Shown here one piece after another: positions 5,372 through 11,563 of a stretch of 11,563 nt of DNA. The position numbers and the translations under genes are program-made. Position 1 is the stretch's first letter, and every line of letters begins with the position of its first letter. Source of the stretch: an uncultured Brachyspira sp. (GTDB lineage: Bacteria > Spirochaetota > Brachyspiria > Brachyspirales > Brachyspiraceae); the NCBI GenBank assembly GCA_934725655.1, contig CAKVCJ010000030.1, positions 1 to 11,563 of the forward strand, given 5' to 3'. The notes beneath the pieces were generated by a model. That model did no database searches. It was not told the origin of the DNA and was given only the letters and a program-made list of their open reading frames with translations.

Positions 5372-7798
5372 TCACTCCTTCAAAAACCCATGCTCATACA
5401 CCTTAACGGCAATTTTTTGGGCAAGAATATCCATTTTAGACTTGAGGTCGGCAAGTAATGAGTTGTAAGTCTCGTCTTTAGAGGTTGGATTCATACGCCC
5501 CTTGTCATTAAACTTCTGGAAAAACGCACGTATGTCATAGTAGGACGCATTAACATTAATGAGGTCGAAAGAATGATAATATTTCCATAGAGACAGCCCA
5601 GCCTCAAAAACCGCATCAGACTCGCTTGAAAATTTTAAAGGCGAGGACGATTTTGTATTAGTGCTGAAAAGACTGTCATTGTCTGAAATAGTTTTTTTAA
5701 TTTTGCCGGAAAGGAAATCAGTCATAAAGTGAGAGGCGAAAGAGTCTTTAGCATTAAGCTCATTTTCGGTGAACGGTATCCAATGATTAACGCCCTGCTC
5801 TGATGAAATACGGTTCTGCGGATGAAACAAAGTGAAAGCCGCGCAATCATTTTGAAACTCAGTGTCATCTTCCCAAGTATTTTTGGGGTAAAGGAACTGG
5901 TCTCTATCATTGAGCCAATCAGCCTCGATACAATGACGCACAGATAAATAAATGCATGATTGTAACAAATTATTTTTTGTAATTATATTTGTATGATTGT
6001 GATTATTATCAGATGAAATGCGTATATAATTATAATTTTGAAAATCATTTCCTCTAGTATTCATTATGCCAATTTCTTCTGAACTATTATCATAAAAATT
6101 TTTATACCAATCATTAATATATTTGCAATTAGAGTATGAATATATTTTTCTATTTCCTATAAAAATTTGATTCTCATCATATATATCATATAAATAACTA
6201 TCTATAATTTCCTTTTTTAGAGTATTCCATACAAAAAAACCTATAGGGAATTTACCTTTCACATTATCAAAAGTGTCAGCTGGTACAACAAACATTTTTT
6301 CTAATTTTGCTAAAAATATATTTCTAAAATCTTTAAAATTTGGAGATTGTATAACTTTTAATTTTGAAAATTCAGCTATAATACAATTAGGAATTTCTTT
6401 ATATATTCTTATTAAAAATTGTGCAAATATTTCATTTGAAGAAGCACCCATAATTTTTTTATATTTTTTTACTATATTATTTTCTGTTGCAACTTTTGAT
6501 TTATTTTTACTAGTGCCAGATATAGTACCTGTTGAAGCAGCCTCCGCGTAAGGCGGGTTGATATAGATTACTAATTTCTTCCTACTCTCTTCATCTTCTA
6601 CTATTCGCCTCAAATCTTCTGGAAGCTTATCAAACTCGTCATTCAAAAAGTCAAATTGAAATATATGATTCTCTAGCAAGTTCGCCCCATTCTTCACCCG
6701 CTCTTTCATTATCTCTACATCTGCCTTGTCTAAAGTAGAAGCCCATATGTTATATTTATTCGTAAGCCCCGCAAGCAGATTGCCTGTGCCTGCCGCACAG
6801 TCCCATATATAATATTCCTCCTGCCAATTCTCCCCCAATACTTCCGCTATATATTCCTGACTCTTCTCAACCCATATCTGCGGCGTGAAAAATGACCCCT
6901 TTCGCTCTCTTATATCCTGCGGCACAAGTAAATCCCGCCTCTCTATTATATAATCCCAATATTCGCTTTTAGGCGGTCTTTGATACCTCTTCCAAAACTC
7001 ATTATGCGACTTCTGCTTATCATAAAAATACGCTTCCTTGCTCGATGCAAGCCCCATATCGTCTATTTTTCTGTCAAGCTCATAATGGTCAGTTTTTAGT
7101 ATTACATATAGTTTTTCTTTTAATGTTAAATTATTCTCGCTTAGTAAATCCGCCAAATAAAAATCGGCATCTATTATACCAAAACTTTTAGCCCTATCCC
7201 AATCCACAGATATAGATTCTTTTACTGCATTAAGCCATTTTGAATATATATTAACAAAATTATTCTTGTCAATCTGTACTTTCGATAAGGAGTTTTTACC
7301 CGCTGTAAAATTAACCCTTATAAACTCTTTTAATTCCCTCTCATCATCATCAAATTTATAAATATAGCTTTCATTTTTCAAAGTATTTTCTACTAAGTCG
7401 TATAGCTGTTTAAACTCTTTAGTGTTATGGTCAGAAGGTGTAACATTCCAATTAAAATCATTCTGATTAAATACATCAAGCACTTTATAATACTGAATAA
7501 AAGCGATTTTCTCAGCATCAAAAGCCCCCAAGAAAGGCGGCGGCAAATGCTTATCAAATACCCTCTTCTTTCCTATAGTGAGTATAAGCTGCACAAAGGA
7601 TTCATATATATCATTTTTATTTCCTTTTTTAGCTTCTGCCCACAAAAAATATTCAGTATCTTTTTTGTCAGCTTCTTTTTTCGGAGCGATACTAAAATCA
7701 ATCTCCTCTATAATTTGAGTATTATCAAAAGAGTAAAAATAATCTCTAGCGACTTTATTTTTTAATTCTTCTTCTCTGATAGTTTTACTGTAAGACAT
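5372..7798 (-). CDS. Single-chain restriction-modification protein, type IIG style (nuclease plus N6-adenine methylase)
   Basis: 808 residues. The N-terminal region has a PD-(D/E)XK-like nuclease pattern: D34 (EEIDF), then E55-A-K57 in FLWAEAKKG. The methylase core follows with motif X-like RKGSFFTP (299-306), motif I DCAAGTGN (333-340, S-adenosylmethionine binding) and motif IV NPPY (414-417, catalytic), the gamma-class order for adenine-N6 methylases. The remainder, from about 480, should hold the target recognition domain. One chain would thus methylate and cut; no separate specificity or nuclease gene is present. The cleavage role is less certain than methylation. Only one ATG is possible at the 5' end (next Met is residue 248). 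No ribosome binding site is visible, and the promoter suggests a leaderless mRNA. Base composition is mosaic: a 60-base line near 6780 has 30 G+C, one near 6300 only 10. Confidence 0.82.
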   Translation of the reverse strand: MSYSKTIREEELKNKVARDYFYSFDNTQIIEEIDFSIAPKKEADKKDTEYFLWAEAKKGNKNDIYESFVQLILTIGKKRVFDKHLPPPFLGAFDAEKIAFIQYYKVLDVFNQNDFNWNVTPSDHNTKEFKQLYDLVENTLKNESYIYKFDDDERELKEFIRVNFTAGKNSLSKVQIDKNNFVNIYSKWLNAVKESISVDWDRAKSFGIIDADFYLADLLSENNLTLKEKLYVILKTDHYELDRKIDDMGLASSKEAYFYDKQKSHNEFWKRYQRPPKSEYWDYIIERRDLLVPQDIRERKGSFFTPQIWVEKSQEYIAEVLGENWQEEYYIWDCAAGTGNLLAGLTNKYNIWASTLDKADVEIMKERVKNGANLLENHIFQFDFLNDEFDKLPEDLRRIVEDEESRKKLVIYINPPYAEAASTGTISGTSKNKSKVATENNIVKKYKKIMGASSNEIFAQFLIRIYKEIPNCIIAEFSKLKVIQSPNFKDFRNIFLAKLEKMFVVPADTFDNVKGKFPIGFFVWNTLKKEIIDSYLYDIYDENQIFIGNRKIYSYSNCKYINDWYKNFYDNSSEEIGIMNTRGNDFQNYNYIRISSDNNHNHTNIITKNNLLQSCIYLSVRHCIEADWLNDRDQFLYPKNTWEDDTEFQNDCAAFTLFHPQNRISSEQGVNHWIPFTENELNAKDSFASHFMTDFLSGKIKKTISDNDSLFSTNTKSSSPLKFSSESDAVFEAGLSLWKYYHSFDLINVNASYYDIRAFFQKFNDKGRMNPTSKDETYNSLLADLKSKMDILAQKIAVKVYEHGFLKE

Positions 7799-7805
7799 AA
7801 TAGTT

Positions 7806-7834
7806 ATAATATTTTAATTTTCATTAAAAGTCAA
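7806..7834 (-). promoter_or_regulatory. Promoter of the restriction-modification gene, predicted leaderless
   Basis: Minus-strand TTGACT (7834-7829), 17-base spacer, TATTAT (7811-7806). Only seven bases separate the -10 box from the ATG at 7798, so the mRNA would start at or one base before the start codon. This fits the absence of any Shine-Dalgarno sequence. Confidence 0.55.
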
Positions 7835-7907
7835 CAATTTCATAATAGTTTTATAGAGTCTTAATTTAATTTTACTAAAGAACAATATTTTGTCATATAA
7901 GTTTTTG

Positions 7908-8060
7908 TTTTATTCAACTTTTTCCCGCCTTCGCACCCATACCTAAAGGTACTTCTTTCAGTCGCCCTGAAGGACTCCTTTCAGTCGCAGGCACTTCCTT
8001 CGGTCGTAAAAGAACTGGTGTGCTGCACAATGTGTACTTCGTTAAGGGCAAAGCCCTGCA
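7908..8060 (+). repeat. Composite repeat element, left copy
   Basis: Part of the 666-base gap without a gene (7799-8464). It begins with a 42-bp arm (7913-7954: TTCAAC, CCCGCCTTCGCACCCAT, TAAAGGTACTT), which recurs inverted at 8284-8325. Inside are TACCTAAAGGTA (7940-7951, palindrome), CTTTCAGTCGC twice (7955-7965 and 7978-7988, 23 bases apart) and a third related CTTCGGTCG (7998-8006), then AAAAGAACTG (8009-8018). It ends with GGGCAAAGCCCTGCA (8046-8060), the inverse of 5261-5275. It is much richer in G+C than the DNA around it. No open frame here looks real. Confidence 0.8.
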
Positions 8061-8096
8061 AATATCTTAACAAATAATTTTTTTATTTAATATATA

Positions 8097-8130
8097 TTTT
8101 ATTCAACTTTTTCCCGCAGCAAAAAGTTGC
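8097..8130. repeat. Direct repeat and perfect hairpin
   Basis: Bases 8097-8117 repeat 7908-7928 exactly over 21 bp (core ATTCAACTTTTTCCCGC). The sequence then folds back: CAACTTTTT (8104-8112) pairs with AAAAAGTTG (8121-8129) across an 8-base loop. A short echo, GCAAAAAGTTGC / GCAAAAAGTGC, follows up to about 8140. Confidence 0.8.
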
Positions 8131-8200
8131 AAAAAGTGCAAGTGTTTTATTTTATATCCTATAATATATAAATATAATACTTGTATTTTGTCTAAAAATG

Positions 8201-8325
8201 CAGTTCTTCGCGAAGCGTACCCTAAGGGTAAAAACTTCGACGAAGTCCGCACAGTGACTGAATGGAGTGTCTGCGACCATAGAAAGTACCTTTATATATG
8301 GGTGTGAAGGCGGAAAAAAATTGAA
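8201..8325 (-). repeat. Composite repeat element, right copy (inverted)
   Basis: The mirror of the left copy: read on the minus strand it starts with the 42-bp arm (8325-8284, 37 of 42 identical to 7913-7954), then GGTCGCAGACACTCCATTCA, and ends CGAAGAACTG (8210-8201). Three perfect palindromes stand almost end to end: CTTCGCGAAG (8206-8215), TACCCTAAGGGTA (8218-8230) and ACTTCGACGAAGT (8234-8246). A 60-codon open frame across it (8152-8334, minus) is composed of repeat sequence and is not called. Confidence 0.8.
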
Positions 8326-8464
8326 CAAAAACATATTTTAATTATAAACCAAAAAGGATTTGGCTCTAACTAATCATTATCATATATTTTATATAAAAAT
8401 ATTATGTATATATAAAAAATATTTCCGATAATATCAATAGTAAAATCTATTATGGAGTTCATAG

Positions 8465-9136
8465 ATGTATAAAAAAATAATCGCTATAATATTAGTGTCT
8501 GCTTTTGCGCTCAATGCTCAATATAGTAGTGGTAATTATATGGAAGTAGTAAGTGTTCAAGGTGAAGCCAAAATTACATCAAAAGATATAATAGCCAAGC
8601 TTGCTAGTATTGGCGATTTGTTATTTAGCAATGACAGACTAACTTTGCAGGCTAATTCTTATTTAACTTATTATATACAAAATAATTCTTTATTTAAATT
8701 AAAACAAAATACTTCTTTAAATATAGATGAATCATTAGATAGAAATAACAATATAAAATTCACACTATCTTCAGGCGAAATTATAGCTATTACAAAACTT
8801 GATTCTATTAATATAGTTACACAAAATGCTAATATTTCTATGAGAGGCACTGTTATTATTGCTAATAATAATGGCACAACTACTATTAAAGTATTATCTG
8901 GTTCTGCTACAGTTAATAATAATTTACAGCTTGGTGCATTTATGCAAGCTAATATATCAAGTACAGAAGCAACTACAGGAAGTATAGTATTAGATACAAA
9001 TACAAAAAGTTATTTAAATGAAATAATTAATTTGCCTTATGCTAATAATGTTGCTCAAGTAAACTTCTATAGAAATATAGTATCTTTGCCTGATAATACA
9101 GTGCTTAATGTTAATCAATCTACTATAGAAAAATAA
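8465..9136 (+). CDS. Exported FecR-domain protein
   Basis: 223 residues. It begins with a signal peptide (MYKKIIAIILVSAFALNA, likely cut after ALNA), so it acts outside the cytoplasm, in the periplasm or at the surface. Residues 26-150 follow the FecR domain pattern: MEVVSVQGEAKI, then NDRLTLQANSYLTYY, then LSSGEI (101-106), NIVTQNANISMRGT (the conserved RGT at 127-129), and IKVLSGSATV (141-150). In the classical iron-citrate system FecR is a membrane anti-sigma regulator, but this protein has no membrane anchor and no sigma-factor gene beside it, so that role should not be carried over; free-standing exported FecR-domain proteins are of unknown function. The C-terminal 70 residues are unassigned. 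Start ATG has GGAG (8454-8457) seven bases upstream. It faces away from the restriction-modification gene across the repeat gap. Confidence 0.85.
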   Translation: MYKKIIAIILVSAFALNAQYSSGNYMEVVSVQGEAKITSKDIIAKLASIGDLLFSNDRLTLQANSYLTYYIQNNSLFKLKQNTSLNIDESLDRNNNIKFTLSSGEIIAITKLDSINIVTQNANISMRGTVIIANNNGTTTIKVLSGSATVNNNLQLGAFMQANISSTEATTGSIVLDTNTKSYLNEIINLPYANNVAQVNFYRNIVSLPDNTVLNVNQSTIEK

Positions 9137-9160
9137 TTTAAAATCTTTATAATATATTGC

Positions 9161-9231
9161 TATCCTTGTATAACTTTTGACAAATAAAAAATATTATATA
9201 TAATTGTTAGTAGAAAGTTATATGAAGGATA
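9161..9231 (+). promoter_or_regulatory. Consensus promoter of the TetR gene inside a long inverted repeat (putative operator)
   Basis: TTGACA (9177-9182), 16-base spacer, TATAAT (9199-9204): both boxes match sigma-70 consensus. They lie between two arms, TATCCTTGTATAACTTT (9161-9177) and AAAGTTATATGAAGGATA (9214-9231), which are inverse copies with one mismatch and one extra base; the inner 9 bp TATAACTTT are perfect. The right arm contains the ribosome binding site GAAGGA (9224-9229). Likely autoregulation by the TetR protein; binding not shown. Confidence 0.7.
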
Positions 9232-9234
9232 GAA

Positions 9235-9801
9235 ATGAATCCAAGAGAACAAATTGTTAATGCTGGAAAAGAGCTATTCAAAAAATACGGATTTAAAAAG
9301 ACATCTATGAGCGATATTGCCTTGATGGTTCATAAATCTAAAAGCAGCATATATCATTATTTTAAAAGCAAAGAAGAAATTTTTTTCGCCATAGCTGAGA
9401 ATGAAGCATCAGATCTAAAAAGGTCTATGTACGAAGCAATAAAAAAAGAAGATACTGCCGAAGCTAAAATAAGAGCATATATACTAACAAGACAAAAAGG
9501 TTATATTAAATTAGCCAATCTTTATGAGGCTCTTCACAGTGAAATATTTGAAGACTTCACCCTAATAGAACATATGAGGGCAAAATATCATAAAGAAGAA
9601 TATGATACTATTAAAATGATATTAAGAAGAGGGGTAAAAAAAGGATTATTTAATATTGATTTAAGGCTTGCTACAGAATCAATACTCGCAATAATTAAAG
9701 GTTTTGAAATGGAGTGGGCAAAAAATAAAAATATAGAAAACAATGAAAAAGATTTAGATATTATCATAAATATTATCTTCTATGGAATAGTAAAAAGATA
9801 A
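9235..9801 (+). CDS. TetR/AcrR-family transcriptional regulator
   Basis: 188 residues, the usual size. Residues 5-52 form the TetR N-terminal DNA-binding domain: REQIVNAGKELFKKYGFKKT, then SMSDIALMVHKSKSSIYHYFKSKEEIF, with the helix-turn-helix at about 25-44 and the typical YHYFxSKEE end. The remaining 130 residues are helical and should form the ligand-binding and dimer part; the ligand cannot be told. ATG follows a GAAGGA site by five bases. The promoter is flanked by an inverted repeat that could be its operator, so it probably represses itself and the ComEC-like gene that starts five bases after its stop. A role in controlling that membrane protein is inference from this spacing. Confidence 0.9.
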   Translation: MNPREQIVNAGKELFKKYGFKKTSMSDIALMVHKSKSSIYHYFKSKEEIFFAIAENEASDLKRSMYEAIKKEDTAEAKIRAYILTRQKGYIKLANLYEALHSEIFEDFTLIEHMRAKYHKEEYDTIKMILRRGVKKGLFNIDLRLATESILAIIKGFEMEWAKNKNIENNEKDLDIIINIIFYGIVKR

Positions 9802-9806
9802 TATTT

Positions 9807-11348
9807 ATGATGAAAAAACCATATCCTATTACATATATACTTTATATTACAACAAGCTTTGCTTTAGGTATATCTATTGCATTAAAAAATAGCAGTAATG
9901 TTTTTTTTTATATATCTTTAGTAATATCTTTTATGCTAATAGTAATTTCAATAATACTTGATAATAAAAATAGCTTTTTTGTTTTAGTAATTTCAGTATT
10001 TTTCTTAGGATATAGTTATACAATTTATAGATATTACAATATATTTTCATCACCATTAAAAGAATTTAACAAAGAAATTAAAGCATATAGCTGTAAAATA
10101 GTGGATTATGATGGAGTAGTTAACTTAAGAGACAGATATATTGCCTATGTTGATATGGTTTATGATGGAGAAAACTGGCATAATTATGCTGGAAAGATTA
10201 GATTATATCATAATTCAGCTAAACCAATATATATAAATGATACCATTACAGTTTATGCTAAAATTATGCTGTATAAAAATATATTAACAAATAATCTTAA
10301 TATAGTAAAAGCGTTAGAAAATCAAATGCTTTACGGTGTAAGCAGTATTTACCCATATATTAATTTTACTGTACAAGAAGAAGGCTTTTCAATATTTAAC
10401 TTTTTAAATAGAATCGGGCTATATTTTAGAAACATTATAAAAAAGTCTTTAGGCGAGCATATAGAGCCAATAAGCTACTCTGTTGCTCAATGCATAATTA
10501 CAGGAGATAAGCATATTATACCAACAGATATTAATCAATACTTTATAAACTCTGGAATATCTCATATACTATCAATATCTGGACTTCATATATCTATGAT
10601 ACTTTTTATATTATTTACAGTATTATCTTTTTTTCCGATAAGTTTTTATAAAAAAATATTTATTTCTACAATCATTACTATTATAATATATCCGACTGTA
10701 AGTATATTTTCTATTTCAATAGTTCGTTCAAGCATAATGGCTCTTTGTATATTAATATCCTACTACTTTGACAGAGATAGAAACAATGTAAACTCTCTAT
10801 TTTTAGCAGCCTTAATAATATTACTCATAGAACCAAACTCTATAAGAGAAATAAGTTTTCAATTTTCATTTTTAGCAACTTTAGGAATAATATTATACTA
10901 CCCTATTTATAATTTCTTCATAATAACAAAAATAAAAAATTTAGAAATAAATGCATTTTTAAAAAATATATTTATAATTTTATTAGGATTTTTAACTATT
11001 AATATAATATCTCTTATATCTATATTGCCTTTAAATATATATCATTTCAAAGTTTTAAATCTTAATTCTATAATAGCAAACATCTTCGCCGTGCCATTAT
11101 CTTTTATCATACTATCATCATCATTAGTAACCATATTCACATATCAAATATTTCATAGTCTATCAATATACCCCGCAAAAACAACAGAGTTCGCTTCAAA
11201 TATTTTAATAGAATTATCTAAAAAAATTTCTGATTTTCAATATTTAAGATACAATTTTGAATTAAATATGTATATAGCAATATTTATTACTTTTGTAATT
11301 ATGCTAATAGGATTATTTTTAAATATAAAAATAAATAAAAGGATATAA
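9807..11348 (+). CDS. ComEC/Rec2-like membrane protein without the C-terminal nuclease-like domain
   Basis: 513 residues, against about 700-800 for full-length ComEC. Residues 8-75 hold three N-terminal membrane spans, 85-190 a soluble region matching the usual N-terminal extracellular domain, and 205-505 the Competence domain: ITGDKHIIP (231-239), FINSGISHILSISGLHISM (246-263), RSSIMALCILISYYFDRDRN (307-326), EPNSIREISFQFSFLATLGI (342-361) and NIFAVPLSF (425-433). In transformable bacteria ComEC is the inner-membrane channel for single-stranded DNA. The metallo-beta-lactamase domain that follows in many ComEC proteins is missing; the frame ends cleanly with no remnant before the hairpin. It could be a natural short form. 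Start is ATG 9807 or 9810; only a weak ribosome binding site is visible, suggesting coupling to the TetR gene. Confidence 0.85.
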   Translation: MMKKPYPITYILYITTSFALGISIALKNSSNVFFYISLVISFMLIVISIILDNKNSFFVLVISVFFLGYSYTIYRYYNIFSSPLKEFNKEIKAYSCKIVDYDGVVNLRDRYIAYVDMVYDGENWHNYAGKIRLYHNSAKPIYINDTITVYAKIMLYKNILTNNLNIVKALENQMLYGVSSIYPYINFTVQEEGFSIFNFLNRIGLYFRNIIKKSLGEHIEPISYSVAQCIITGDKHIIPTDINQYFINSGISHILSISGLHISMILFILFTVLSFFPISFYKKIFISTIITIIIYPTVSIFSISIVRSSIMALCILISYYFDRDRNNVNSLFLAALIILLIEPNSIREISFQFSFLATLGIILYYPIYNFFIITKIKNLEINAFLKNIFIILLGFLTINIISLISILPLNIYHFKVLNLNSIIANIFAVPLSFIILSSSLVTIFTYQIFHSLSIYPAKTTEFASNILIELSKKISDFQYLRYNFELNMYIAIFITFVIMLIGLFLNIKINKRI

Positions 11349-11350
11349 AA

Positions 11351-11378
11351 AAAGTGTATTCATTCTTGAATACACTTT
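11351..11378. terminator. Intrinsic terminator between converging genes
   Basis: Perfect 12-bp stem AAAGTGTATTCA / TGAATACACTTT with a TTCT loop, three bases after the ComEC-like stop. On the minus strand the stem is followed by seven T in a row, a good terminator for the FMN-binding gene; on the plus strand the T run is interrupted (CTAATACAATTTTT), so it is weaker in that direction. Confidence 0.85.
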
Positions 11379-11406
11379 CTAATACAATTTTTCACCTATT
11401 TTAAGA

Positions 11407-11563
11407 TTATTTTGCTGGAGTTAATTTAGTTAAAGCATCTTCAACAAGAGCTGTCCAAGTAGCACCAGTAACGCCATCAACATAAATGTCATTAGCAGCA
11501 ATCATTTTGTCATAAGCTGCTTTAGCTCTAGCAGGACCGCTTGAATGAGCACATTTAGTCATC
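11407..11563 (-). CDS. FMN-binding-domain protein (partial, 5' end outside window)
   Basis: Only the last 51 codons are visible, ending LTKLTPAK and a TAA at 11407-11409. The segment YVDGVTGATWTALVEDAL carries the motif DGxTGATxT, in which FMN-binding-domain proteins (the RnfG/NqrC group and simpler relatives) attach FMN to a threonine. Just before it, RAKAAYDKMIAAND looks like a short helix. The domain is at the extreme C-terminus, which suits a small exported or lipid-anchored FMN-domain protein, though the N-terminus cannot be seen. The Met at the window edge may be internal. Its transcript probably ends at the hairpin 28 bases downstream. Too little is visible for a specific function. Confidence 0.7.
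   Translation of the reverse strand, partial: MTKCAHSSGPARAKAAYDKMIAANDIYVDGVTGATWTALVEDALTKLTPAK

Noticed and set aside
5722..5910. 62-codon open frame on the minus strand
   Set aside because: Another frame inside the restriction-modification gene, with no family resemblance.
6273..6551. 92-codon open frame on the plus strand
   Set aside because: Antisense to the AT-rich block of the restriction-modification gene; low-complexity hydrophobic sequence, no ribosome binding site.
7427..7765. 112-codon open frame on the plus strand
   Set aside because: Antisense to the 5' part of the restriction-modification gene including its nuclease motif region; no recognisable domain.
7908..8325. CRISPR array
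   Set aside because: Repeats are of unequal length and spacing, partly inverted, and there are no regular spacers or cas genes.
7908..8325. Insertion sequence with terminal inverted repeats
   Set aside because: The inverted arms enclose about 330 bases without any transposase or coding frame; at most a non-autonomous repeat element.
8152..8334. 60-codon open frame on the minus strand
   Set aside because: It lies wholly within the inverted repeat element, has no ribosome binding site I can see, and its sequence is just the repeat read in one frame.
8671..8877. 68-codon open frame on the minus strand
   Set aside because: Antisense to the FecR-domain gene, which has a signal peptide, a ribosome binding site and domain motifs.

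Overview
The window is about 11.6 kb of very AT-rich bacterial DNA with short intergenic gaps, A/T-ending codons and Shine-Dalgarno sequences of the AGGAG type. The gene content (Bax inhibitor-1/YccA-type membrane protein, GT39-like glycosyltransferase, several small HicAB pairs, FecR-domain exported protein, ComEC-like protein, FMN-binding protein) and the islands of GC-richer repeats built from short palindromes suggest a spirochaete of the Brachyspira type. That is inference from style; there is no rRNA or housekeeping marker here to prove it.

Left part, minus strand (1-2235): a partial Bax inhibitor-1/YccA-like gene with a good promoter and ribosome binding site, then a GT39-like multi-membrane-span glycosyltransferase that is intact except for a one-base frame break in a run of five T.

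Middle accessory part, minus strand (2236-7834): two different HicAB toxin-antitoxin pairs (hicA-hicB at 2336-2956, hicB-hicA at 3125-3579), a 511-residue pentapeptide-repeat-like protein with two C-terminal membrane segments (3633-5168), and a large single-chain restriction-modification protein of type IIG style (5372-7798). The last codons of the pentapeptide gene recur twice as isolated 35-40 bp 'tails', one after each toxin-antitoxin pair, and a promoter-like sequence follows each tail. The arrangement reads as a whole gene followed by two [toxin-antitoxin + tail] units and is the most unusual structure in the window. The restriction-modification gene has a sharply AT-richer block in its middle, a promoter placed so that its mRNA would have almost no leader, and matching inverted 15-bp sequences on either side.

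Repeat-rich gap (7799-8464): no credible gene. It holds the promoter of the restriction-modification gene, two copies of one repeat element facing each other (42-bp arms, 37 of 42 identical), a shared 21-bp direct repeat, and several perfect hairpins.

Right part, plus strand (8465-11348): an exported FecR-domain protein, a TetR-family regulator and a short ComEC-like membrane protein. The TetR gene has a consensus sigma-70 promoter enclosed by a 17/18-bp inverted repeat, and its stop lies 5 bases from the ComEC start, so the two are probably one operon. A 12-bp perfect hairpin separates this operon from a converging, partial FMN-binding-domain gene at the right edge.
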